Notes: generated from the letters alone by a model not told the origin. A stretch of 26,610 nt of DNA from Sulfurivirga sp964427185 (GCA_964427185.1 CAYRSN010000017.1:1-26610), one strand, 5' to 3'. Counted from the first letter of the stretch, positions 1 to 6,821 are shown. Made by a program: numbers and translations.

Positions 1-528
1 TCCAGTTTTGAGAGTATGCAGGTGGATCAGGGCTTCAGGTGTCGGTGGGGTGTGTGGTGTCTGCATGTCGAGCGCTTGCCCGGCAACCATGCCTTGTGCA
101 CCGGCCGCATGGGTGAGAATTTTCAGTTGCCGCAGGCGGAGGGTGTCGGGCAGTGATGCATGGCAAAGTAGCTCAAAGGCTTCATTCAGCAGAGCATCTC
201 CCGCCAGAATAGCGGTGGCTTCATCAAACTGAATATGCACCGTAGGTTTACCGCGGCGCAGGGCGTCATTGTCCATGGCGGGCAGATCATCATGCACCAG
301 CGAGTAGCAGTGCACCATCTCAATGGCCAGCGCAGCTGGAGTAATTTGGTTTTCTGGGAGGGCTAATGCTTCTGCAATCAGCCATACCAGAGCGGGACGA
401 AAGCGCTTGCCGCCGTTTTCCGTGGCATAGCGCATGGCGCTGTAAAGCGGCTCCGGGATGGCTCGCTGGTGCCAGTAATCTGATAGTAAGCACTCAAGGC
501 GTTTTTGGTAAGGGGTGAGTAAATCCAT
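1..528 (-). CDS. ispA: Farnesyl diphosphate synthase, 5' part (runs off left edge)
   Basis: Short-chain polyprenyl diphosphate synthase that condenses IPP with DMAPP/GPP to give farnesyl diphosphate in the cytoplasm. Reading from the ATG at 528, 176 codons stay open to base 1, so the C-terminal part, including the second Asp-rich motif, lies outside the window. Visible family motifs: GGKRFRPAL at about residues 39-47, the first Asp-rich motif DDLPAMDND at about 80-88 followed by RRGKPTVH, and GQALDM at about 150-155. The spacing fits bacterial IspA better than the longer octaprenyl synthases. No clear Shine-Dalgarno precedes the ATG, and no xseB gene sits directly upstream, where it is commonly found. 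Instead the duplicated peroxiredoxin terminator starts about 25 bp upstream. Identity is confident; chain-length specificity is inferred. Confidence 0.9.
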   Translation of the reverse strand, partial: MDLLTPYQKRLECLLSDYWHQRAIPEPLYSAMRYATENGGKRFRPALVWLIAEALALPENQITPAALAIEMVHCYSLVHDDLPAMDNDALRRGKPTVHIQFDEATAILAGDALLNEAFELLCHASLPDTLRLRQLKILTHAAGAQGMVAGQALDMQTPHTPPTPEALIHLHTLKTG

Positions 529-553
529 GGCGGTATTGTAGAGAGAATTGGCA

Positions 554-654
554 AAATAAAAAAGCCGCAACGCGTGCGGCTTTGTATGTTTAAGCGTGCA
601 GGAGGTGCTTACAGCTCTTCTGCATGCTTGGACAGATACTCTGCAACACCGTCA
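554..654. repeat. 101-bp direct repeat, copy 1 (duplicated 3' end of peroxiredoxin gene)
   Basis: Bases 554-654 are identical to 1072-1172, offset exactly 518 bp. The copy contains the last 46 nt of the peroxiredoxin coding strand (609-654, minus strand, roughly 14 codons plus stop) and 55 nt of downstream DNA with the terminator hairpin. Homology stops abruptly at 655, where non-peroxiredoxin DNA begins. It is a gene-end fragment, not a second gene: the minus-strand frame entering it from the unique DNA has no start codon that I can see. Confidence 0.95.
555..582 (-). terminator. Duplicated rho-independent terminator (copy 1)
   Basis: Hairpin AAGCCGCA-CGCGT-TGCGGCTT, read on the minus strand, followed by TTTTTTATTT. 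It is identical to the peroxiredoxin terminator at 1073-1100. It now sits between the inserted cassette and ispA, so it should block minus-strand read-through into ispA. On the plus strand the stem is followed by TTTGT, so weak bidirectional action is possible. Confidence 0.75.
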
Positions 655-678
655 CATCGCTGTTTTTGAGCTTTCAGA

Positions 679-707
679 TTGACCTGCCATATCTGTCAGG
701 ATAAACT
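679..707 (+). promoter_or_regulatory. Candidate sigma-70 promoter of the inserted small-gene cassette
   Basis: TTGACC (679-684), a 17-bp spacer, then TAAACT (702-707), 31 bp before the ATG at 739. It lies wholly within the unique DNA between the two 101-bp repeats, so the cassette appears to carry its own promoter. Pattern match only. Confidence 0.35.
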
Positions 708-738
708 CAGTCACAATAACTTCAAATTGGCCGAATAA

Positions 739-966
739 ATGGCACAGATAGATGAGATAAAAGAGTGGATAGGCTTTCTCAAGGTGTTGTTCGTCACCCT
801 GGTTGCCATTGACACCTCATTGATTGCCTGGTTCTTTAATCACCATGGCACGCTTGAGGTCACAGAACAATATCTCATCCTGTTTGTTATCGTGCTGTTA
901 TCCGTGCTAATTTACATGGTCGTATTATCTGTGCGTAAAAACGTCAAAAGACTGAGGAAACTCTAA
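739..966 (+). CDS. Small two-helix inner-membrane protein of unknown function
   Basis: 75 residues. An amphipathic N-terminus starting MAQIDEIKEWIGFLK leads into one hydrophobic helix (about 11-33). A short polar loop with two histidines (NHHGTLE) follows, then a second hydrophobic helix (about 45-64) and a basic tail (RKNVKRLRKL). The predicted hairpin would put both ends in the cytoplasm. I do not recognise a named family. I recall small proteins with a similar IDEIKEWIGFLK-like start in scattered Proteobacteria but cannot verify this. The gene lies between two exact copies of the neighbouring peroxiredoxin gene end, and its stop overlaps the start of a 27-codon ORF (TAATG). No strong Shine-Dalgarno precedes the ATG. 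Function unknown; its two-gene layout resembles membrane-active small-protein pairs only in general form. Confidence 0.6.
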   Translation: MAQIDEIKEWIGFLKVLFVTLVAIDTSLIAWFFNHHGTLEVTEQYLILFVIVLLSVLIYMVVLSVRKNVKRLRKL

Positions 967-1049
967 TGGATCTGGGCATGATCGCACTATTGATTGGCGT
1001 ATGTCTGTTGGTGGCCATTGTCTACCAGGCATGCAACTTTGAGCCCTAA
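966..1049 (+). CDS. 27-aa single-helix membrane peptide, overlapping partner
   Basis: The ATG at 966 shares its A with the TAA of the 75-aa gene (TAATG), an arrangement typical of translational coupling. The 27-residue product is almost all one hydrophobic segment (about residues 4-20, GMIALLIGVCLLVAIVY) followed by a short tail, QACNFEP. It would span the membrane once and has two cysteines. It is too short for standard gene finders. The overlap, the hydrophobic composition and its position inside the repeat-bounded cassette support it. Function unknown; it could be a partner or modulator of the larger protein. Confidence 0.45.
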   Translation: MDLGMIALLIGVCLLVAIVYQACNFEP

Positions 1050-1071
1050 GCAGCAGATTTGGGACTTGACC

Positions 1072-1172
1072 AAATAAAAAAGCCGCAACGCGTGCGGCTT
1101 TGTATGTTTAAGCGTGCAGGAGGTGCTTACAGCTCTTCTGCATGCTTGGACAGATACTCTGCAACACCGTCA
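1072..1172. repeat. 101-bp direct repeat, copy 2 (native peroxiredoxin 3' end)
   Basis: Identical to 554-654. This copy is part of the intact peroxiredoxin gene (1127-1729, minus) and its terminator, so it is taken as the original. Together with copy 1 it brackets 417 bp of unique DNA (655-1071), giving a 518-bp repeat unit. Confidence 0.95.
1073..1100 (-). terminator. Rho-independent terminator of the peroxiredoxin gene
   Basis: Minus-strand stem AAGCCGCA / TGCGGCTT with a 5-nt loop and a following run of six T, 27 bp past the peroxiredoxin stop codon. On the plus strand the stem is followed by TTTGTATGTTT, so it could also end transcripts of the convergent small-gene cassette. Confidence 0.85.
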
Positions 1173-1729
1173 GGCGTGGCTTTCATGCCCGCTTTGCCTT
1201 TCTGCCAGCCGGCAGGGCACACTTCGCCGTGCTGTTCAAAGAACTGCAGGGCTTCTACCATGCGAATGGTTTCATCCACATTGCGACCCAGTGGCAGGTC
1301 GTTGACTACTTCGTGACGGACAATGCCATCTTTATCGATCAGGAAGGTGGCGCGCAGGGCGACATTGTCCGGATGGCGAATACCGTAGGCATCCATGATG
1401 TGTCCACCTACATCTGCAACCAGCGGGAAGCGCACAGGACCAAGACCCCCTTCGTTTACAGGAGTGTTACGGTAAGCATTGTGGGTAAACTGGGAGTCGA
1501 TAGAGATGCCGACGACTTTGGTGTTCAAGGCCTTGAACTGTTCGATACGATGGTCAAACGCCAGAATTTCAGAAGGACATACGAAAGTGAAATCCAGCGG
1601 GTAGAAGAACACTACGCCGTAGGCACCGTCGAGGTATTCTTTCAGATTGAAGTTTTCTACGATACTGCCGTCTTCTAATACGGCGGCTGCAGTAAAGTCT
1701 GGAGCAGGTTTGGTTACCAGTACGCTCAT
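1127..1729 (-). CDS. Typical 2-Cys peroxiredoxin (AhpC/Prx1 type)
   Basis: Thiol peroxidase of 200 residues reducing H2O2, organic peroxides and peroxynitrite in the cytoplasm. The peroxidatic cysteine is C51 in DFTFVCPSEI and the resolving cysteine is C171 in GEVCPAGW, the pattern of homodimeric typical 2-Cys enzymes. A GGLG motif (about 94-97) is present, while the C-terminal YF motif of overoxidation-sensitive forms reads YL here. The start at 1729 is preceded by AGAGGA. No AhpF-like reductase is adjacent, so thioredoxin or another reductase is the likely partner. The last 14 codons and the terminator are duplicated exactly 518 bp away. The gene itself looks intact. Naming it ahpC or tsaA is not possible from sequence alone. 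Confidence 0.93.
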   Translation of the reverse strand: MSVLVTKPAPDFTAAAVLEDGSIVENFNLKEYLDGAYGVVFFYPLDFTFVCPSEILAFDHRIEQFKALNTKVVGISIDSQFTHNAYRNTPVNEGGLGPVRFPLVADVGGHIMDAYGIRHPDNVALRATFLIDKDGIVRHEVVNDLPLGRNVDETIRMVEALQFFEQHGEVCPAGWQKGKAGMKATPDGVAEYLSKHAEEL

Positions 1730-1773
1730 TGTTTGTTATCCTCTTTTCAATGGTTAAATAACAGGCGCTGTAT

Positions 1774-1803
1774 AGTTTAAATTAAACGGTGCGGCTTTAT
1801 CAA
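1774..1803 (-). promoter_or_regulatory. Candidate peroxiredoxin promoter with internal palindrome
   Basis: On the minus strand: TTGATA (1803-1798), 18-bp spacer, TAAACT (1779-1774). A perfect 13-bp palindrome GTTTAAATTAAAC (1775-1787) overlaps the -10 element and could be an operator. No regulator can be named; the sequence is not a clear OxyR site. Confidence 0.45.
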
Positions 1804-1831
1804 TACATTATTTCCAAGGGTTTTATGGGGG

Positions 1832-2704
1832 TTAGCGTTTGCCGTTGCCGCCAGCTTTAAGCAGGAGCTGATCCAGCAAGTGAGTGGGCAGCAGGCGTTT
1901 GAGCACGGCAAACAGATAAGTTGGCACGGTAACCGGATAGCGCGCTTTGGGGGAGGCCTTCTCCAAGGCCTTGAAGACACGGTCAGCAACGGCTTCCGGG
2001 CCTTGTGTGAAAGGCGCTGCCGGCCCTTCTGTTTTGAGCCGCTGAATCATGTATTCGTATTGTACGCGGTGTGCGCTGTGGGTGGGATCTACCCATTGCT
2101 TGAAAGCAGAAAAGGCATTCTCTCTAAATTTGGAAGTAATCGGGCCGGGTTCGATCAGGATGATGTCGATGGGCTCTTCCCAGAGCTCCAGCCGTAGTGT
2201 ATCCGCCAGCCCTTCAAGGGCAAACTTACTGGCGTTGTAGGCACCCCGGTAAGCCATGGCAGCAAACCCAAGCACGGAGCTGTTATACAGAATACGCCCG
2301 CCCTGACCATGCTCACGCAGGTGGTGAATAAAACGGTTGGTAAGCGACTGGGTGCCGAATACGTTGGTTTCAAATTGAGCTTGCAAGGCGGTGCGGCTTA
2401 AGTCTTCCACCGCACCGGGCAGGCCAAAGGCGCCATTATTGAAAAGCCCGCGCAGCCGGCCATGTGTACTGAGCGAGATGGCCTGCGCCAGCCCTGTTTG
2501 AATGCTGGTTTCATCATTCAGATCCAGCTGGACACATTTAAGCCCGTCCTGCTGGAGGCGGGCGACATCTTCTGCTTTTCGGCAGCTGGCGATGACATCG
2601 TAGCCTGCTTGCTGCAGGGCGAGCGCACAGTAGTGACCGATACCGCTGCTGCACCCTGTGATCAGGATACTTTCAGGGGGCTGAAGGGGGCGTGCATGTT
2701 CCAT
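1832..2704 (-). CDS. Short-chain dehydrogenase/reductase (SDR), classical type
   Basis: NAD(P)-dependent oxidoreductase with one Rossmann-fold domain, 290 residues from the preferred start. Motifs: TGCSSGIG cofactor loop (about 16-23), DLND (about 61-64), NNGA (about 89-92, a variant of NNAG), serine(s) in YNSSVLG (about 142-143) and the YNASK catalytic Tyr-Lys pair (Y156, K160). An upstream in-frame ATG at 2725 would add 7 residues. The start at 2704 is preferred because GAGGTG lies a suitable distance before it and because it overlaps the stop of the upstream phoH-like gene (TAATG), indicating coupling. Last gene of the bcp-phoH-SDR operon. Substrate cannot be told; the length and C-terminal extension resemble SDRs acting on lipids or hydrophobic alcohols, which is weak inference. 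Confidence 0.85.
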   Translation of the reverse strand: MEHARPLQPPESILITGCSSGIGHYCALALQQAGYDVIASCRKAEDVARLQQDGLKCVQLDLNDETSIQTGLAQAISLSTHGRLRGLFNNGAFGLPGAVEDLSRTALQAQFETNVFGTQSLTNRFIHHLREHGQGGRILYNSSVLGFAAMAYRGAYNASKFALEGLADTLRLELWEEPIDIILIEPGPITSKFRENAFSAFKQWVDPTHSAHRVQYEYMIQRLKTEGPAAPFTQGPEAVADRVFKALEKASPKARYPVTVPTYLFAVLKRLLPTHLLDQLLLKAGGNGKR

Positions 2705-4113
2705 TACAGCACCTCTGCTGCCCATTGTGCCAGGCGGGAGCGTTCCCCTTTTTGCAGAGTGATATGCCCGCTGTGTGCCCAGCTTTTGGCGCGGTCAACA
2801 ACATAAGTCAGCCCGCTGGTGGTTTCTGTAAGATAAGGGGTGTCGATTTGTGCCAGATTCCCCAAGCAGACCATTTTGGTGCCGGGGCCGGCGCGGGTAA
2901 TGAGGGTTTTCATCTGTTTTGGGGTGAGGTTTTGCGCTTCGTCAATAATGACGAATTTATTGATAAAGGTGCGTCCGCGCATGAAGTTCATGGACTTGAT
3001 CTTGATGCGGTCGTTCAGTAAATCCTGTGTGGCCTGTTTCTGCCACGGGTTTTGGCCGCTTTTTTCCATGCCGAGCAGGACTTCCATATTATCGAGCAGT
3101 GCCCCCATCCACGGGGTCATTTTTTCCTCTTCGGTACCGGGTAGAAAACCGATGTCTTCGGCAATGGGAATGGTGGCGCGGGTCATGATGATTTCGGTGT
3201 ACAGGTTATCTTCCAGAGTTTGCTCTAAGGCGGCGGCAAGGGTGAGCAGGGTTTTGCCGGTGCCAGCTTGGCCGACAAGCGTGACAAAGTCAATTTCACT
3301 GTCCATCAGCAGATTGAGCGCCAGGTTCTGTTCGCGATTGCGGGCGAGAATGCCCCAGACATGCTTTTGCGTATAGTCCTGCGGATACTCCAGCCGCACT
3401 TTGCAGCCGTTGATGTCTCTGACAATGGCGCTGAAGCCTGCATCATTGGTGCTGACCAGAAACTCATTAGGGTACCAATCAGGCGGGTCATCCAGTGTCA
3501 GCTCATAAAAAGTACGGCCTTCCTCCTGCCAGGAGGTCATGTTGTCTGCATGTGTAGTGTAAAAATCTTCCGGAAGCTCGATCCAGCCGGTATAGAGCAG
3601 ATCGGTATCCTCAAGTACGCGATCCGTGTAGTAGTCTTCAGAATGAAGCCCTACGGCAGCGGCTTTGATGCGCATATTGATGTCTTTGGTAACAAGTGTC
3701 ACATTGCGCTTGGGATACTTGTGCTTAAGTGCCAGCCCAACTTCCAGAATGCGCGTGTCTGCCTTGTTGTTGGCCAAGCCGGGAGGCAGCTCAACGGTGG
3801 TGATTTCCGTTTCAAAAAAGAGTTTGCCCAGGCGTGATGGGGTATCGCCAGCCTGAAGGCTTTGGTATTTGTTTAAGTCGATGCCCGACTGGATGCTTTC
3901 AAAGTCTTCATCGCGGATGAGTAAGTCCAGAATGCGGTTAGCTTCACGGGCGTTTCGGGCAACTTCTGAAATCCCCTTTTTGTGATTGTCCAGCTCTTCG
4001 AGCACGGTCATGGGCAGATAAATATCGTGCTCTTGGAAGTGGAAAAGCGCCATGGGATCATGGATTAAAACATTGGTGTCCAGGATGAAAATACGCTTGT
4101 TTGAAAAAGACAT
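2704..4113 (-). CDS. PhoH-like protein with N-terminal PIN domain
   Basis: 469-residue fusion of a PIN nuclease domain (begins FILDTNVLIHDP near residue 8, with the first acidic residue of the PIN active site; further acidic residues in ADTRILEVGL and VTKDINMR) and a PhoH-type ATPase. The ATPase has Walker A GQAGTGKT (about 278-285) and Walker B VIIDEAQN (about 390). PIN-PhoH proteins such as mycobacterial PhoH2 are described as ATP-dependent RNA helicase/RNases. By homology this one probably acts in RNA processing or decay in the cytoplasm. The start at 4113 has AAGAGG 6 nt before it, overlapping the end of the bcp gene 12 bp upstream, so co-transcription is likely. It differs from the PIN-less PhoH of the ybeZ locus. 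Confidence 0.92.
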   Translation of the reverse strand: MSFSNKRIFILDTNVLIHDPMALFHFQEHDIYLPMTVLEELDNHKKGISEVARNAREANRILDLLIRDEDFESIQSGIDLNKYQSLQAGDTPSRLGKLFFETEITTVELPPGLANNKADTRILEVGLALKHKYPKRNVTLVTKDINMRIKAAAVGLHSEDYYTDRVLEDTDLLYTGWIELPEDFYTTHADNMTSWQEEGRTFYELTLDDPPDWYPNEFLVSTNDAGFSAIVRDINGCKVRLEYPQDYTQKHVWGILARNREQNLALNLLMDSEIDFVTLVGQAGTGKTLLTLAAALEQTLEDNLYTEIIMTRATIPIAEDIGFLPGTEEEKMTPWMGALLDNMEVLLGMEKSGQNPWQKQATQDLLNDRIKIKSMNFMRGRTFINKFVIIDEAQNLTPKQMKTLITRAGPGTKMVCLGNLAQIDTPYLTETTSGLTYVVDRAKSWAHSGHITLQKGERSRLAQWAAEVL

Positions 4114-4125
4114 ATATGCCTCTTT

Positions 4126-4596
4126 TTAAGTGGATTGTAGAGATTTTAAAGTGTCCAGTACCTGTTCGACATGGCCGGCAACGCGTACTTTGCGCCACTG
4201 GTAGCGGAGGATGCCATCCGGGTCGATCAAAAAGGTGCTTCTTTCAATGCCATAGTATTCGCGGCCGTAGTTTTTTTTCAGCTTGATAACATCAAACAGG
4301 CGGCACAGATGTTCATCGGTATCAGAGATAAGCTCAAACGGGAAGCTATATTTGGCTTTGAAGTTTTCGTGAGTTTTCAGGCTGTCCCGGGAGCAGCCGT
4401 AAATCTCACAGTTTAGCGCTTGAAACTCGCTATAGTGATCCCGAAAGGCTTCTCCCTCTTTGGTGCAGCCGGGTGTATTGTCCTTGGGGTAAAAGTAGAG
4501 CACGCTCCAGTGGCCTTGAAAATCAGCCTGCGTGATGCATTTTCCACTGGTCGCCTGGGCTTCAAAAGGTGGAATGGGGTGACCAAGTTCAACCAT
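4126..4596 (-). CDS. bcp: Peroxiredoxin Q / bacterioferritin comigratory protein
   Basis: 156-residue PrxQ/Bcp-type thiol peroxidase. The peroxidatic cysteine C44 lies in FYPKDNTPGCT. The residue five positions later, which is the resolving cysteine (C50) in E. coli Bcp, is glutamate (E49) here. Other cysteines (C20, C63, C68, C98) exist, so either another resolving cysteine is used or the enzyme is 1-Cys. The family threonine (T41) and R119-type arginine region (GIERSTFLIDPDG) are present. GGAG lies about 8 nt before the ATG. First gene of the operon with the phoH-like and SDR genes; divergent from dapA across about 150 bp. Confidence 0.92.
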   Translation of the reverse strand: MVELGHPIPPFEAQATSGKCITQADFQGHWSVLYFYPKDNTPGCTKEGEAFRDHYSEFQALNCEIYGCSRDSLKTHENFKAKYSFPFELISDTDEHLCRLFDVIKLKKNYGREYYGIERSTFLIDPDGILRYQWRKVRVAGHVEQVLDTLKSLQST

Positions 4597-4685
4597 GCTA
4601 AAGACTCCATACTGGCATTGAGTAAGACTTCATTGTGCGCTGGATAAGCGCAGGATGCAATAGCAGGCAAAAAGGCGTATGAAGC

Positions 4686-4714
4686 TTGCCTGGGGGTGGG
4701 GTGCAAGTTAAGAT
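4686..4714 (+). promoter_or_regulatory. Candidate promoter for dapA-bamC
   Basis: TTGCCT (4686-4691), 17-bp spacer, TAAGAT (4709-4714), 34 bp before the GTG start of dapA. It sits in the divergent region shared with bcp, which also holds a small hairpin, TGCGCT-GGATA-AGCGCA (4636-4652). Moderate consensus match only. Confidence 0.3.
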
Positions 4715-4748
4715 TATCTTTTTACAGAATCATGCTGGGAGAAGGCGT

Positions 4749-5624
4749 GTGTTTAAAGGCAGTATTGTCGCGTTAGTCACTCCGATGACGGCAGATGAGC
4801 GTGTAGATTATGAAGCGCTGGAGCGTCTGATTGAGTTTCATATTGAGCAAGGGACAGACGGTATCGTGTCGATGGGCACCACAGGTGAATCGGCGACACT
4901 GGATCATGAAGAACACTGTGAAGTGATGCGTTTCACAGTGGAAAAGGTATCCGGACGTATTCCCGTTATTGCTGGAACCGGATCCAACTCCACACGGGAA
5001 GCAATTGAGCTGACCAAGTGTGCAAAGGAAATAGGGGCGGATGCGGCGCTTCTGGTAGCACCTTACTACAATAAGCCTACACAGGAAGGTTTGTATCAGC
5101 ACTATAAAGCGGTGGCAGAGGCGGTGGCGTTGCCGCAGATTCTCTACAATGTGCCGGGGCGCACGGCATGCGATATTCTGCCTGAAACTGTCGGGCGTCT
5201 TTCTCAAATCAGCAATATTATCGGCATTAAAGAGGCAACGGGTGATCTGAAGCGCGTGCCAGAAATCCTGCGTCGGGTGCCAGAGGATTTTATGCTTTAT
5301 ACCGGCGATGACGGCACGGCAGTGGACTTTATTCTGAAAGGCGGGCATGGCGGTATTTCCGTGACGGCAAATGTGGCACCTGCTGCTGTACATGAAGCCT
5401 ATCTGATGGCTTTGACCGGCAACACTGTTGCAGCGCGAGAAATTGATGGGAAGCTGAGCGCACTGCATCAGGCTATGTTCATTGAGTCCAACCCGATTCC
5501 GGTTAAGTGGGCGCTGAGTGAGATGGGGTTAATCGGCTCTGCGATTCGCCTGCCTTTGACCCCATTGATGCCTGAAAATCATGCGCGGGTACGTGATGCA
5601 CTGCAGCAGGCAGGCGTATTATGA
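4749..5624 (+). CDS. dapA: 4-hydroxy-tetrahydrodipicolinate synthase
   Basis: Condenses pyruvate with L-aspartate-4-semialdehyde, the first committed step to diaminopimelate and lysine, in the cytoplasm. The GTG at 4749 is chosen because the product then starts VFKGSIVALVTPM, aligning with E. coli DapA from residue 1 (291 versus 292 residues), and GGGAGAAGG lies just upstream. An upstream in-frame start at 4686 would add 21 non-conserved residues. Active-site residues fall at the same numbers as in E. coli: T44 and T45 (MGTTGES), Y107 (APYYNKP), Y133 and R138 (LYNVPGRT), and Schiff-base lysine K161 (GIKEATG). Its stop overlaps the bamC start by 4 nt (ATGA), a conserved gammaproteobacterial pair. 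Confidence 0.97.
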   Translation: MFKGSIVALVTPMTADERVDYEALERLIEFHIEQGTDGIVSMGTTGESATLDHEEHCEVMRFTVEKVSGRIPVIAGTGSNSTREAIELTKCAKEIGADAALLVAPYYNKPTQEGLYQHYKAVAEAVALPQILYNVPGRTACDILPETVGRLSQISNIIGIKEATGDLKRVPEILRRVPEDFMLYTGDDGTAVDFILKGGHGGISVTANVAPAAVHEAYLMALTGNTVAAREIDGKLSALHQAMFIESNPIPVKWALSEMGLIGSAIRLPLTPLMPENHARVRDALQQAGVL

Positions 5625-6754
5625 AGCTGAAGCCGCTGGTAGTCGCATTAGTGGCAATGCAGATGGGTACGCTGGCTGGGTGCAGCGCTTTTTCAAATGC
5701 CTTGAACCTTGAGGACAGCCGCTGGTCGAAAAACAACTACCGCGAGCAAGAGGCCGAGCTGGCAGCTGAGTTGGAGGTGCCGCCCACGCTGATTGCGCCG
5801 TCGCAGAATGCAGATTTGGCAATCTTGAACGACGGCCGGGAAGCACAGCTTACCTCGGGCATGCTGCCTGTTCAGATGAGTCAAAAAAGTCAAAGAGATA
5901 TTCCCGCCTATCAGGCACAGGGCGTTTCTGTGCAGGCAACCTTGTGTGAACGCTGGTTGATGCTGGAGCAGGTGGAGGCTGAAAAAACCTGGGAAGGGGT
6001 GCAAACCTTTCTGAAAGGTTTGGGGTATCCCATTCAGGAAGCGAACCGTGCCACGGGGATTATTAAAACAGAATATGTGGCACGCAAAGAGATTGTACCG
6101 CTGGTGGATGTGAGCCCTTTGACCGCACTGTTTAACAAGTGGCGTCCGGAAACAGCAGAGGGTGTGCTGGATCGGTTTGTGGTGCATGTGCGTGTGGAGG
6201 GCGAAACGCAGCATGCACAAATTCGGTTTCACCACCATCAGGTTTTTAAGGTGGAAGATGAAGATGCGGCGGTTTATCGCATAAAACCTTACGATCCGGT
6301 CAAAGAGCTGGAAATGCTGTATCAGGCGGCTATTTTCTTTGGCGCACATCAACAGCAGGCTTTGAGCCAGGTGCGTATCAGTGCGCACATGAAGGAAATT
6401 GTGCAGGGTGAGGAGCTTGATGGGCTGATACTGCATGTGCCGCTGTCACAGGCATGGGCTTATATGCAGTCTATGGTCTGGCGGGCTGACTGGCAGGTGG
6501 AGCAGGTAGTACCTGAGCGCCACCAGATGCGTGTGCGTTTAAGCAGCCAGGAAAACAGTAAGGGCTTTTTTGAGCGACTGGCTTTTTGGCGTGAGCAGGA
6601 GAAGCTGCCTGATATGGTTATCTTGATGCTGAAACCGGTAGAGGGTGTTCCGCAGCAGACATTGTTGCAGCTGGATGTGCCGGAAGGTGCGACACCGTTG
6701 ACGGCGGAGGAAAAGAAAAAAGTGTTTGCACAGCTGGGACTGCTGGGCGAATAA
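5621..6754 (+). CDS. bamC: Outer-membrane assembly lipoprotein BamC
   Basis: 377-residue lipoprotein of the BAM complex, which inserts beta-barrel proteins into the outer membrane. The N-terminus has a basic start, a hydrophobic stretch and the lipobox LAGC with lipidated C21, followed by Ser, compatible with outer-membrane sorting. An unstructured N-terminal lasso-like segment with acidic and Pro-rich stretches precedes two helix-grip-type domains (about 100-225 and 255-370). It is slightly longer than E. coli BamC (344). Conserved position directly after dapA (4-nt overlap) supports the call, since BamC sequences diverge strongly. Here purL follows rather than the purC often found next to bamC. 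Confidence 0.85.
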   Translation: MKLKPLVVALVAMQMGTLAGCSAFSNALNLEDSRWSKNNYREQEAELAAELEVPPTLIAPSQNADLAILNDGREAQLTSGMLPVQMSQKSQRDIPAYQAQGVSVQATLCERWLMLEQVEAEKTWEGVQTFLKGLGYPIQEANRATGIIKTEYVARKEIVPLVDVSPLTALFNKWRPETAEGVLDRFVVHVRVEGETQHAQIRFHHHQVFKVEDEDAAVYRIKPYDPVKELEMLYQAAIFFGAHQQQALSQVRISAHMKEIVQGEELDGLILHVPLSQAWAYMQSMVWRADWQVEQVVPERHQMRVRLSSQENSKGFFERLAFWREQEKLPDMVILMLKPVEGVPQQTLLQLDVPEGATPLTAEEKKKVFAQLGLLGE

Positions 6755-6779
6755 TCTGTTTGAATGAGGGTTGATTACT

Positions 6780-6808
6780 GCAGGCCCGATTTCGGGCTTG
6801 CTGCGTTT
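6780..6808 (+). terminator. Hairpin between bamC and purL (terminator or attenuator)
   Basis: Stem GCAGGCCCGA / TCGGGCTTGC (one G-T pair) with a 2-nt loop, then TGCGTTTT. The T tract is interrupted, so termination may be partial. It ends close to the GGGAG ribosome-binding site of purL (6810-6814), so it might also affect purL expression. Confidence 0.55.
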
Positions 6809-6821
6809 TGGGAGATTGAAG

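Noticed and set aside
554..1172. CRISPR or tandem repeat array
   Set aside because: Only two copies, 101 bp long, with 417 bp between; one copy is part of a functional gene.
1142..1678. 178-aa plus-strand ORF opposite the peroxiredoxin gene
   Set aside because: Antisense shadow of a clear peroxiredoxin; no motif, no ribosome-binding site.
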